From positions 124,001-188,000 of the forward strand of contig NZ_JADEWZ010000006.1 in assembly GCF_015207425.1 (NCBI RefSeq): a stretch of 64,000 nt of DNA. The letters run 5' to 3'. This DNA comes from Lusitaniella coriacea LEGE 07157 (GTDB lineage: Bacteria; Cyanobacteriota; Cyanobacteriia; Cyanobacteriales; Spirulinaceae). Made by a program: the position numbers and the translations under genes. The notes below the pieces were generated by a model. It was not told where the DNA came from. It did no database searches and saw nothing but the letters and a program-made list of their open reading frames with translations. Positions 39,229 to 47,214 of the stretch are shown piece by piece. Each line of letters begins with the position of its first letter. Within the stretch, counting starts at the first letter, position 1.

Positions 39229-40908
39229 TCAAATTCCATGACTCTTGCCAATCACCCAATGACGGCGGAAAAAACGCGCTAATGCTGCCTCCTCTAGGGA
39301 TAGATAAATCGGTCGTCCGTGGGGACAGGTGCGAGGGTTGCGCGTGCGCTTCCAGCGATCTAATAAATCTTGCATTTCGGGCAAATTCAGAGGCGTTCCG
39401 TTGCGAATCGCCGTGCGACAAGCGGTTGCAACCTGTGCGGCTTGGAGATCGCCACCCCAACTGAGTTCGATGAGTGCATCGAGACAATCTTCTCGTTGGT
39501 GGAGTGCTTGGGGAACCGTGCGTACCGCCCACATCTGTTCCCCAAAGGATTCGATTTCCAAACCCAATCCTTGCAATTGCGCTACTTGTTTGGGGGTGAG
39601 TTGAGTGAGGATGAGGGAGGGTTCGATGGGAACCAATTCCCAGGAATCGAGCAATTGTTCGTATAAAACCCGTTCGTGGGCGATATGCTGTTCCACTAAC
39701 CACAATCCGCTATTGTGTTCGGCGATGATATAGGTTTTGTTAACTTGGGCAACTGCCCGCAATTCCATTAAACTGATATCGCGATCGCGGATAACGGCAG
39801 TTTGTAAGTCGGGATTGAGGCGATAGCGTCCTTGGGGTTCTGCGGCTTTGAGTAGGTTGCTGAGGCGTTGGTGTTGGGCGGATTGGAGATCGGCGGGACT
39901 TAAGCGCAACGTGGCTTCAATTCCCTGGGAGATTTGTTCGCGCCAAAAATCAAGGGAGTGGAGGTATATTTCTGTTTTGGCGGGGTGGCGATTCCAGTCG
40001 ATTTGGCGGGGTGCGGTGTTGATATGCAAGAAACAGACGGGATAGCGATCGCGCGGTAAGGTTCTGGCGAAGGCTGCAATAATGGTTTGTTCGAGTTCTG
40101 GCGCGCGCACGATCCTCCCATTGACCGCCACGCGCACCCAGTCGGCACGCCGCCTGTGGCAACGGTCGGGGAGTCCCACCACAATTTCGAGGGTTGAGGG
40201 GTCTTCTGTGGGGGTTTCAAGGGTTAATTGGAGAGCTTGCAAGTCGTTGATTTGAACGGATTTGAGCAATTGTGGCAGAATTTCTTTGGCAGTCGCGCCG
40301 GGACTGAGATTAAACCAAGGTTGCTCGTCTTGCAGGACTTGCCAAGCGATTTGGGGATGACACAGGGCAAGTTGTTGAACGATCTCCTGCACCGCTTTCA
40401 ACTGCTGCATTTTTGAGGGGAGAGCGTTGCGGCGCACGGGGACGTTGCCAAAAAGGTTTGAGATGGTTGCAATGGTTCCAGGCGCGATCGCGGAAATTTC
40501 TTCTTCAATCGGTTTCCCCTGACGATTGTAGGCGATGCGCCACCCCGATTCGCAATTTTCTGCCGCGCGACTCCAAATCTCCAAATTGCCGAACTGCGCT
40601 AAACTATGCAGAGCTTCCCCCCGAAACCCCAAACTGGTAATTTTCCACAAATCCTCGCAACTGTGGATCTTACTCGTATAGTGGGCTTTCGCACACAAGC
40701 GCAAATTTTCCAAATCCATCCCCCTGCCATTATCCGCCACTTGCAAGCGCCAGAGGTCGGGAAAAAGAGAAATGACAATGCGCGTTGCGCCGGAATCGAG
40801 GGCATTTTCCGCCAATTCGCGCACTGCTGCTGCAAGGGAATCAATAACCTCGCCAGCCGCAATTAAATCGATCGCTTCGGGGGGAAGTGGCTGGATGACA
40901 ACCGACAT
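39229..40908 (-). CDS. mutL: DNA mismatch repair protein MutL
   Basis: 559 residues from MSVVIQPLPPEAIDLIAAGE; the frame opens eight codons earlier. GHKL ATPase: AVRELAENALDSGATRI, VADNGRGMD, TSLGFRGEALHSLAQF. The C-terminal domain keeps CPHGRPIYLSLEE, but the endonuclease motif DQHAxxE reads EQHIAHERVLYE (Asp to Glu, Ala to Ile). The 5' end and leader are duplicated at 42060-42160. Ancestrally it probably followed feoA directly. Confidence 0.95.
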   Translation of the reverse strand: MSVVIQPLPPEAIDLIAAGEVIDSLAAAVRELAENALDSGATRIVISLFPDLWRLQVADNGRGMDLENLRLCAKAHYTSKIHSCEDLWKITSLGFRGEALHSLAQFGNLEIWSRAAENCESGWRIAYNRQGKPIEEEISAIAPGTIATISNLFGNVPVRRNALPSKMQQLKAVQEIVQQLALCHPQIAWQVLQDEQPWFNLSPGATAKEILPQLLKSVQINDLQALQLTLETPTEDPSTLEIVVGLPDRCHRRRADWVRVAVNGRIVRAPELEQTIIAAFARTLPRDRYPVCFLHINTAPRQIDWNRHPAKTEIYLHSLDFWREQISQGIEATLRLSPADLQSAQHQRLSNLLKAAEPQGRYRLNPDLQTAVIRDRDISLMELRAVAQVNKTYIIAEHNSGLWLVEQHIAHERVLYEQLLDSWELVPIEPSLILTQLTPKQVAQLQGLGLEIESFGEQMWAVRTVPQALHQREDCLDALIELSWGGDLQAAQVATACRTAIRNGTPLNLPEMQDLLDRWKRTRNPRTCPHGRPIYLSLEEAALARFFRRHWVIGKSHGI

Positions 40909-40968
40909 TAATTTCAGATTTGTGCCGAACAACTTCCCCTATTGTCTCGCGTTCTTTGAATTTGTGCT
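40868..40968. repeat. Direct repeat, copy A (mutL 5' end and leader)
   Basis: Matches 42060-42160 over about 100 bp with roughly four differences and a constant offset of 1192 bp. It includes the first codons of mutL and its upstream leader. Confidence 0.88.
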
Positions 40969-41127
40969 TAATGACCAGCTTGAGTGTTAAAAAGGCGGGA
41001 TAGAGAAATAGAATCGCGATCGCGCGAATTCTGATTTTGGGTCAGTATTTTTGATAACCTTCGGTTCGTTGTAGCGATTCTCAATTCCCCACTAAGATGG
41101 TGGTTTAACTGGCGTTATCTTCCCCAT

Positions 41128-41331
41128 ATGAAAGATGAAGCACTAACACCCAAAGGAGAACCGATCGAAAACTGCCCCACCCCGAATGCCGTTTTAGCGA
41201 TTTAGAATCGTATTTCCGAATGGTACTGAAATAAGAGTGAAGCAATTGCCCACAAGCTTTGGCTCAGTGCCATTCAGCTTTGGTTTAGTATGATTGTAGG
41301 GGTGGGTCTTTACATTAAGCTCGCTCTGTAA
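41128..41331 (+). pseudogene. Small gene broken by two in-frame stops
   Basis: One frame reads from an ATG through 68 codons to TAA, interrupted by TAG at codon 26 and TGA at codon 34. The pieces read as one protein: MKDEALTPKGEPIENCPTPN, NRISEWY and AHKLWLSAIQLWFSMIVGVG followed by LYIKLAL. The C-terminus looks like a membrane helix. Frame is kept across both stops, so the change is recent point mutation. It lies in the segment between mutL and the toxin pair. Function unknown. Confidence 0.6.
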
Positions 41332-41361
41332 CAAACATCTCTCAACCAAGAGGTATAGATT

Positions 41362-41604
41362 ATGCTCAGAGATGTTCTAAAGCAAGAAATCGATCGATTG
41401 AACGACAATCAATTGCAGAGAATTGCTGAGTTTCTATATTTGGTTAAATCCCAAACCCAATATTTAGCTCAAACCGTTCCGTTTTGGCAAAAAGCAACTC
41501 CTACAGAACGAGCGCAAGATTTCCTGGCATGGGTTGAGCAGCTTCCTAAGACAGGTGTAAGCTTACCAGACGAGGCTTTCGATCGCGGTAGTATTTATGA
41601 GTAA
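41362..41604 (+). CDS. Antitoxin-like protein of a PIN-toxin pair
   Basis: 80 residues: helical N-terminus (MLRDVLKQEIDRLNDNQLQR, then IAEFLYLVKSQ) and a C-terminal tail (LPDEAFDRGSIYE), the layout of small antitoxins whose tail binds the toxin. AGAGGT lies upstream. Its stop overlaps the toxin start by one base (TAATG), typical of toxin-antitoxin operons. Confidence 0.82.
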   Translation: MLRDVLKQEIDRLNDNQLQRIAEFLYLVKSQTQYLAQTVPFWQKATPTERAQDFLAWVEQLPKTGVSLPDEAFDRGSIYE

Positions 41605-42053
41605 TGACTCAGTATTTGCTGGATACCAACATCGTTCTGCGCTTGAGTAACCCTGCCGATCGTCAGCACAGATTAGTTGTACAAGCAGTCGCTACTTTAC
41701 TGGCACGAGCAGACGAATGTTATCTAACAGCACAAATTTTGATTGAGTTTTGGGTTGTTGCCACACGCCCTATTGATGTTAATGGCTTAGGCTGGTCAAT
41801 TGAGCAAGCACGTCACGTTATCGATCGCCTGCGCGATCGTTTTCCAGTTGCCGAGGAAACGCAACAGAGCTTCCCGATTTGGTTAAATATAGTCACTGAA
41901 AATAAAATAAGGGGAAAACGAACTCATGATGCTCGTCTCATCGCTGTGATGCTTGCATCTAACATCGATTGCATTTTAACTCTCAATCCCAATGACTTCT
42001 TAGGGATATCTGGCATTACAGTGGTACATCCGCAGGAAATCACTAGACTTTGA
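41604..42053 (+). CDS. VapC-like PIN-domain toxin
   Basis: 149 residues. PIN signature MTQYLLDTNIVLRLSNPADR with the first catalytic Asp, then TAQILIEFWVVATRP (Glu), THDARLIAVMLASNID and ILTLNPNDF (acidic residues). VapC toxins are ribonucleases. It lies within the segment flanked by duplicated mutL 5' ends. Confidence 0.9.
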   Translation: MTQYLLDTNIVLRLSNPADRQHRLVVQAVATLLARADECYLTAQILIEFWVVATRPIDVNGLGWSIEQARHVIDRLRDRFPVAEETQQSFPIWLNIVTENKIRGKRTHDARLIAVMLASNIDCILTLNPNDFLGISGITVVHPQEITRL

Positions 42054-42059
42054 CACACT

Positions 42060-42160
42060 TCGATCGCTTCGGGGGGAAGTGGCTGGATGACAACCGACAT
42101 TAATTTCAGATTTGTGCCGAGCAACTTCTCCTATTGTCTCGCGTTCTTTGATTTTTGCTT
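42060..42160. repeat. Direct repeat, copy B (orphan mutL 5' end)
   Basis: On the minus strand it encodes MSVVIQPLPPEAIE and then runs into unrelated sequence antisense to the toxin gene, so it is a truncated mutL start. It directly follows the feoA stop in the minus direction, which suggests this is the ancestral mutL leader position. Confidence 0.88.
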
Positions 42161-42163
42161 GGT

Positions 42164-42439
42164 TTATTCGCCGTCGATAGCTTCCTCCACCACGAGGGCA
42201 TCGGCTTCTGGCTTGCGCAGTCTTAAATAGCGATCGCTCACCAAGATGTCTATCGTATCGTCGAGAGATGCTACCCGCAAAAGCATAAATTCCGTTCCGG
42301 GGAGCAATCCCATCGAAAGCAATCGCCCTCTGTAGCCACTCAGAGCCTTATCGTAGCCCACAACGCGCCCGACGGTTCCCACCGCCATTGATTTCAAGTG
42401 ACCGATCGTTTCTGCTTCCATTGCGGTTTCTGGTTCCAT
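42164..42439 (-). CDS. feoA: FeoA-domain protein
   Basis: 91 residues. SH3-like FeoA fold: SMAVGTVGRVVGYDKALSGY, RGRLLSMGLLPGTEFMLLRV, then ISV-type strand IDILVSDRYLRLRKPEADAL. FeoA assists the FeoB ferrous-iron permease. No feoB follows. Upstream on the same strand lies futA, so the locus concerns iron. Confidence 0.88.
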   Translation of the reverse strand: MEPETAMEAETIGHLKSMAVGTVGRVVGYDKALSGYRGRLLSMGLLPGTEFMLLRVASLDDTIDILVSDRYLRLRKPEADALVVEEAIDGE

Positions 42440-42475
42440 TAGATTTTGGCTTGCAACGTCAACTTTATTCGTTAT

Positions 42476-42490
42476 TGAGAATAACTTTTA
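42476..42490. promoter_or_regulatory. Weak Fur-box-like site upstream of feoA
   Basis: TGAGAATAACTTTTA, 36 bp before the feoA start, matches the left half of the TGATAATnATTATCA core (6 of 7) but poorly on the right. Tentative. Confidence 0.3.
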
Positions 42491-42605
42491 TTTGACTCTC
42501 TTTATAGATATACTCTTTTTTCTAAGTAATATACGCGGATCTTTATAAAGATTTGTTATTTACAAGATATTAAAAAGCTTACGATGCTTATCATTTGGGG
42601 ATTTA

Positions 42606-42628
42606 AAAGGGGCGCGATTGCGCCCCCC
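42606..42628 (-). terminator. Rho-independent terminator after futA
   Basis: Read on the minus strand: GGGGCGC, loop AATC, GCGCCCC, then TTTTAAAT. A strong GC stem with T tail, about 100 bp beyond the futA stop. Confidence 0.75.
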
Positions 42629-42673
42629 TTTGTGCCTTTTCTTCATTATTCGCGATCGCGCCCAAAATCAAAT

Positions 42674-42698
42674 TGATAATAACTGATGATTATTATCA
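42674..42698. promoter_or_regulatory. Fur-box candidate between futA and feoA
   Basis: TGATGAT-T-ATTATCA at 42684-42698 fits the 7-1-7 Fur core with one mismatch. A further TGATAATAA at 42674-42682 is the exact inverse of TTATTATCA at 42690-42698. It lies between the futA stop and its terminator, 235 bp from feoA, so the target promoter is unclear. Confidence 0.5.
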
Positions 42699-42723
42699 GA
42701 TAAAGTGCGCGATCGTGGCTAAC

Positions 42724-43806
42724 CTATTTCCAACCCGCACGATCCATCAACTGCACTGCTGCTGCATTTTTTTCGCCGTAAGCTTTCACATCAAGGGAAG
42801 ACTCTTGGAACTCCCCTAACCCCTCAACCACCTCATTACTTTCCGCACCAATCACCACGGGATACTCATTATTCGCATTAGCGAAAACCTCCTGAGCTTC
42901 TGGCGTTGTCAAATACTCCAAAAACTGGACGGCATTTTCCTGATTGGGCGCATTCACCGCAACCCCAGCACCGCTAATATTTACGTGGGTTCCCTCCTCT
43001 TCTTGATTCGGGAAAAATACGCCAATTTTCTCCACAATTTCCTGATTTTCCGCCTCATCCGACTGCTTGAGTCGCGCAACATAGTAGGTGTTAACCAATG
43101 AAATATCGCATTCTCCCGACGCAACCGACTTAATTTGTCCCACATCATTTCCTTCGGGGGAACGCGCAAAATTAGCCACCAGTCCCTTCAGCCACTCCTC
43201 AGCCTTTTCCTCCCCAGCCTTCTCAACCACAGAAGCCACAAGAGATTGATTGTAGATATTATCAGAACTGCGCATACAGATCCGCCCCTTCCATTTAGGA
43301 TCGGCTAAATCTTCGTAGGTGGAGAGTTCCCCCGGTTTAACATTCTCCTTGTTATAAATAATCACTCGCGCTCGCTTCGTTAGCGCAAACCAACTCCCTT
43401 CGCTATCCCGAAAATTAGCGGGAACTGTTGACTCTAGAACAGAGGAAGAAACAGGTTGCAAAATGCCTTCTTGTTCTGCTTTCCACAGATTCCCCACATC
43501 AACCGTAATCAGAACGTCCGCAGGGCTGTTCTCCCCCTCGCTCTCAATCCGTTCGATTAATTCCGCCGCTTTTCCTTCGATTAAGTTGACTTTAATTCCT
43601 GTTTCTTTCGTGAAATTATCATATAATTCCTGGTCGCTGTCATAGTGGCGGGAAGAGTAAAGATTGACTTCGCCGCTTGGCTCGCTGCTAGTTGCGGTTT
43701 CGTTCCCTCCCGCTTCTGTGGTGGTGCTTTGATTGCCACATCCGGCGGTTACCGCGATCGCGAACCCCGCCCCAAAACCAATTAAACTGCGTCTGGTGAT
43801 TTTCAT
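42724..43806 (-). CDS. futA: Ferric-iron ABC transporter substrate-binding protein FutA/IdiA
   Basis: 360 residues. Tat-type leader with RRSLIGFGAGFAIAV and lipobox-like TAGC, then an acidic linker. The mature part has VNLYSSRHYDSDQELYDNF, the FutA iron-binding start, plus SLVNTYYVARL with the Tyr pair. FutA binds Fe(III) for the FutBC permease or protects photosystem II from iron loss. No futB or futC adjacent. A Fur-like site lies just upstream. Confidence 0.94.
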   Translation of the reverse strand: MKITRRSLIGFGAGFAIAVTAGCGNQSTTTEAGGNETATSSEPSGEVNLYSSRHYDSDQELYDNFTKETGIKVNLIEGKAAELIERIESEGENSPADVLITVDVGNLWKAEQEGILQPVSSSVLESTVPANFRDSEGSWFALTKRARVIIYNKENVKPGELSTYEDLADPKWKGRICMRSSDNIYNQSLVASVVEKAGEEKAEEWLKGLVANFARSPEGNDVGQIKSVASGECDISLVNTYYVARLKQSDEAENQEIVEKIGVFFPNQEEEGTHVNISGAGVAVNAPNQENAVQFLEYLTTPEAQEVFANANNEYPVVIGAESNEVVEGLGEFQESSLDVKAYGEKNAAAVQLMDRAGWK

Positions 43807-43845
43807 TTGTTCTCTTCTGTATCGTTCTCAAAACATTATAGACTT

Positions 43846-43864
43846 AATGCGAGTCTTTCTTATT
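43846..43864 (-). promoter_or_regulatory. Fur-box candidate upstream of futA
   Basis: On the minus strand AATAAGAAAGACTCGCATT, 39 bp ahead of the futA ATG. It resembles a 19-bp Fur site of the form AATnAGAAnnnnTCnCATT with an imperfect dyad. Iron control of futA is known in cyanobacteria, which fits. Confidence 0.5.
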
Positions 43865-43915
43865 TAGTTCTCTAATAACTTTTAAGCAGCACTATTAGTC
43901 TGCTCCGCATCTCAG

Positions 43916-44197
43916 GTGATACTACGTCAATCAGAATGGATCGGTAATAAATGGCCATCAGTCGAGATAGACTCTTACGAGGATGAGGACTTTCTCAAAG
44001 TTCTATTGATTCTTTGCACAGAATTTTCGCAGCCTGTGCCTGCTATTGTAGATATTCTTGATGGCTATGTAGCTGATTTAATAATTGAGAATTCACGAGT
44101 AATACTCATGTTGGATAACTGGACATTTTCTGTGGCTGCGGAAAAAGTAAGTATCCGCGATCGAGTATTCAAAGCCTTAGATACTGCTACGTTTTAA
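43916..44197 (+). CDS. Hypothetical protein upstream of SseB
   Basis: 93 residues from a GTG. Reads ILRQSEWIGNKWPSVEIDSY, then FLKVLLILCTEFSQPVPAIV and VILMLDNWTFSVAAEKVSIR; mixed alpha/beta composition. No recognised family. The SseB gene starts 25 bp later with its own AAGGAGAG site, so the two are probably an operon. Confidence 0.6.
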   Translation: MILRQSEWIGNKWPSVEIDSYEDEDFLKVLLILCTEFSQPVPAIVDILDGYVADLIIENSRVILMLDNWTFSVAAEKVSIRDRVFKALDTATF

Positions 44198-44222
44198 TCG
44201 TTAAAAAGGAGAGAATCTAGAG

Positions 44223-44963
44223 ATGTCAAATTCAAATTCTGAACCTCAAAATGAACTAGACAATTCACTCGCTAAAGCGGCTATCGATCCAGCACATAGA
44301 CCTCAGTTTTATCGAGATTTTTTACAATCAAATATATATTTCATTAAAGAAAGTTCAACCTCAGAACGCGAATTTCGGATTCAGCCTATTGAAATTGAGG
44401 AAAAATCCTATTTACCAATTTTCTCTTCCTTAGACAGATTACAGGAAGCGGTTAATGGAGAAATCGGTTATATCGCAATCAATGCACGGGAATTCCTAGA
44501 AATAATAGAAGGTGCAGAAGTTGTTTTGAACCCCGCCTCGGATTATGGAAAAGAATTTACTCAACAGGAAATCCAATCCATTCTTGATGGAAGTTTATGG
44601 CAGTCTACTGAGGATTATGTTGTTCGAGAAGCGACAGAAGTTTATCTAGGACAACCTGCAAATTATCCAAGAGAACTGGTTGAGTTGCTAACTCATTTAT
44701 TTCAGCGCCGCGATCGCGTAAAAAAAGCATATCTCGCTCACTTCTTCGATCCACAGCAAGATGAAAACCCACATACACTGATTGCGTTGGAAGTCAACAG
44801 TGAATGGGAAGAAGTTATAGCAGAGGCGGGTCTTGTGGCGAAGGAGATTGAGATCCCCGACCCTCCCTTAGACTTTATCCAAATTACAGGCGCAGGGGGT
44901 GGTTTAGAAGACTACTTTATTCAAAATGTTAAACCTTTTTTTGAACAAATCGCGTTGAGCTAG
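44223..44963 (+). CDS. SseB-family protein
   Basis: 246 residues. N-terminal SseB domain (AAIDPAHRPQFYRDFLQSNI; YLPIFSSLDRLQEAV) and C-terminal SseB domain (EVYLGQPANYPRELVELLTH; VKKAYLAHFFDP; VKPFFEQ). SseB was named for enhanced serine sensitivity in E. coli; its biochemical role is unclear. AAGGAGAG lies upstream of the ATG. Confidence 0.85.
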   Translation: MSNSNSEPQNELDNSLAKAAIDPAHRPQFYRDFLQSNIYFIKESSTSEREFRIQPIEIEEKSYLPIFSSLDRLQEAVNGEIGYIAINAREFLEIIEGAEVVLNPASDYGKEFTQQEIQSILDGSLWQSTEDYVVREATEVYLGQPANYPRELVELLTHLFQRRDRVKKAYLAHFFDPQQDENPHTLIALEVNSEWEEVIAEAGLVAKEIEIPDPPLDFIQITGAGGGLEDYFIQNVKPFFEQIALS

Positions 44964-45045
44964 AACACATCTAAATTGGGTATTTGGCGCTCTGTATTAA
45001 AGTTGTCATATCAAATCCTCCTGATTGCACATCATAAAAATTCCC

Positions 45046-45087
45046 CGTGTCAGTCCTTACTGAGGGCATTCAACCGGACTTTATATC
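45046..45087. repeat. End-remnant of the ~244-bp element (left end, inverted)
   Basis: Reverse complement matches 14081-14122 at 39 of 42 positions. It overlaps the putative start of the M14 peptidase gene, whose first 13 codons would be encoded by the repeat. Confidence 0.85.
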
Positions 45088-46093
45088 AATCCCTCACCCT
45101 GTCCCTTCAGTTATCAGTCAACAGGAAGATTGGAATTATTCCCGTGTCAGTCTTATTCACAATTTAGATGGACAGCAGCTTATGGAATGGGTTGATTTGA
45201 AACAGCTAGATACACTGATTCAGCAGACAAAAGTTCTGGGAGCTGATGTTGAGGAAATTGGGGTATCGGGTGAGGGGCGATCGATTTATGCAGTGACGGT
45301 TGGAGACAAGCAGGCAACTCGTACAGTCGCTATCATAGCTGGATTCCACGCTGCTGAAGTGATTGCTCCACTCGCTGCAATATATATGCTTCAAGCGCTG
45401 GTCAATAATCCACCTCCAACAGTGCGATTCTGCATTGTTCCTGTCGCAGATCCAGATTTTGTGTCTCGAAACGCCAGCGAGCTACCAACAAACGTTACCT
45501 TGCAAGCTCTACTCAATCTCAATCATCAGCGAGATTTGGAGGGCTATTTTACAACAAATACTTATCCTGAATGTATAGCAATTCGCCAATGGCTTGAGCA
45601 TTTCGATCGAATTGACGCTTATTTTTCTCTACACTCCGCCCACTGTATTAGTCCAGGATTGTTTTTTTATGTGAGTAGTACTTCTAATTCGGGATGGGCG
45701 AGCAAAGTTGCAAGTCAGGTTACTGCCACAGCACCGGATTGGATTTCGCTGTTGTCTCAAGATCCAACAGGGCTTTCCAAGAAGGCTTTATCTCCAGGAT
45801 TTTTTGAGCTTGAGATCCCCGAACGCGAACAATTGAATACTTCTCATCCTGGTAGCTCGCTGACTTTCGTCGTACATCGGTTTCAACCTCAGTACGTTGG
45901 AGTTTCAGAGATGCCTTTAGCAGTTTGTCCTGCTTTGGCAGAAGCTTCACTTGCTGAGATCGACCAATGCAACCGCGATTTCAAGCAAACAGGACGCACG
46001 AGTTATTCATTTCAAGAGATCGATTTAGACACTCAACTCCGCATTATGGAAAATTGGGTGTGGACAGTTACCGAGCAGGTTGCGGCTGCATAG
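45047..46093 (+). CDS. M14-family zinc carboxypeptidase-like protein, start uncertain
   Basis: 348 residues if begun at the GTG at 45047, which lies in a dispersed repeat; ATG at 45182 (MEWVDLKQLDTLIQQTK) gives 303 residues. Zinc ligands: AGFHAAEVIAPLAAIYMLQ (HxxE) and SLHSAHCISPGLFFYV (third His); a likely catalytic Glu lies in VGVSEMPLAV. The family trims peptides or cell-wall fragments. No signal peptide is visible, which fits loss of the original 5' end to the repeat. Confidence 0.75.
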   Translation: MSVLTEGIQPDFISIPHPVPSVISQQEDWNYSRVSLIHNLDGQQLMEWVDLKQLDTLIQQTKVLGADVEEIGVSGEGRSIYAVTVGDKQATRTVAIIAGFHAAEVIAPLAAIYMLQALVNNPPPTVRFCIVPVADPDFVSRNASELPTNVTLQALLNLNHQRDLEGYFTTNTYPECIAIRQWLEHFDRIDAYFSLHSAHCISPGLFFYVSSTSNSGWASKVASQVTATAPDWISLLSQDPTGLSKKALSPGFFELEIPEREQLNTSHPGSSLTFVVHRFQPQYVGVSEMPLAVCPALAEASLAEIDQCNRDFKQTGRTSYSFQEIDLDTQLRIMENWVWTVTEQVAAA

Positions 46094-46216
46094 CGTTAAA
46101 TTGCTCTGGATATCGCGCTACAAGTCCCCTATCTCGCAAGCCGTAACCTATAGCTGGTAGGCGTTGCCCACCCTACGCGATGTCTTCACGTTTGTGCGTA
46201 GTGCTATAGATCCAAA

Positions 46217-47086
46217 TCAGCGCTTTAAACCGTTGAGGAACATCGGAACAAATTTTTCCATGAAAATTTGAGGATCTCGCTCCCAGGCGCGTTGCGCCAC
46301 ATTCAGGCGGGTGAGTTGTAACTCAGGGGAGAGTAGCGTTTCGGGAAGGCGTTCCATGAGATATTGCGGGCGTTCCCACAGAGGCATTGTATCGGCAACT
46401 TCCAGCAAGTTATTGAGCCGACGCAATTCCGCTCCTGCCATGATATCCATCCCGGCTTCGTAAGCCGCCTGTTCGATGGCTGCATACTGGCGTTTTGCCC
46501 GTTCGACTTTCTCTTTGTGTTGGAGACTCTTTTTCGCCATTTGCGCGAGCCAGCGATTGCCCCAACGAACGTGACCGACTTCTTCAGGGAAGATTCGCGC
46601 GATTGTGTCTCGAATTTTAATATTTTCCGGGGTCTGCGGCGCATCTTTAAGGGCGTGGAGGTGAGCGGCGAAGTATTCGCATCCTCGTTTTTCCGTGACG
46701 TTAATTGAGGCGAGGGCGGCAATAACGCCATCTTCCAAGCGACCTTCTTGTTGGTAGGTTTGTTGGTCGATGAGCCGTTCAAATTCGTCAATGTAGGAGA
46801 TTCCCGGCGGCGTGCCAATATCTGCGCCAAGTTCGACGAGGAGTTCGGTCAACCAGAGGGCGTGTCTGGCTTCGTCAGAGACATGACGGGATAAATCTCT
46901 CGCCAGTTCTGGGGGTTGACCGTTAATGAGTTCGATGAGGTTGGTGAGGTCTTTGCAACTGCGCTGTTCGTTGTAACGATAGCGATTGAGGGTGATCCAA
47001 TGAATTTCGCGATCACGCACCACCTGCTTAAGGATATCGCGGGCGTTCATGCCACTATGGGTTTTGCGAGGATAAACAACGGTCAT
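46217..47086 (-). CDS. Ferritin-like di-iron domain protein
   Basis: 289 residues. Di-iron carboxylate pattern over four helices: Glu in YRYNEQRSCKDL, SDEARHALWLTELLVE (ExxH), VTEKRGCEYFAAHLHAL (Glu), and FPEEVGHVRWGNRWL (ExxH). It resembles hydroxylase-type ferritin-like proteins more than iron-storage ferritin. Substrate unknown. Divergent from the M50 protease gene. Confidence 0.8.
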   Translation of the reverse strand: MTVVYPRKTHSGMNARDILKQVVRDREIHWITLNRYRYNEQRSCKDLTNLIELINGQPPELARDLSRHVSDEARHALWLTELLVELGADIGTPPGISYIDEFERLIDQQTYQQEGRLEDGVIAALASINVTEKRGCEYFAAHLHALKDAPQTPENIKIRDTIARIFPEEVGHVRWGNRWLAQMAKKSLQHKEKVERAKRQYAAIEQAAYEAGMDIMAGAELRRLNNLLEVADTMPLWERPQYLMERLPETLLSPELQLTRLNVAQRAWERDPQIFMEKFVPMFLNGLKR

Positions 47087-47214
47087 AGTTATGAGTTATG
47101 AATTAGGGCAATCAATATATTAAGTGTATGCTTTTTCTTGAAGACAGCGCGCGCTGTCGATTTGGAAAAGGTTTTGGGAATATTAACAAATAGCGACCTC
47201 TCACTCCCTCGCCA

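Noticed and set aside
41128-41331. Selenocysteine or stop-codon recoding in the small broken gene
   Set aside because: Two different stops occur close together and no SECIS-like structure or recoding machinery is evident; mutation is simpler.
41924-42124. Minus-strand 66-codon frame opposite vapC
   Set aside because: It is the orphan mutL start running into antisense toxin DNA; not a gene.
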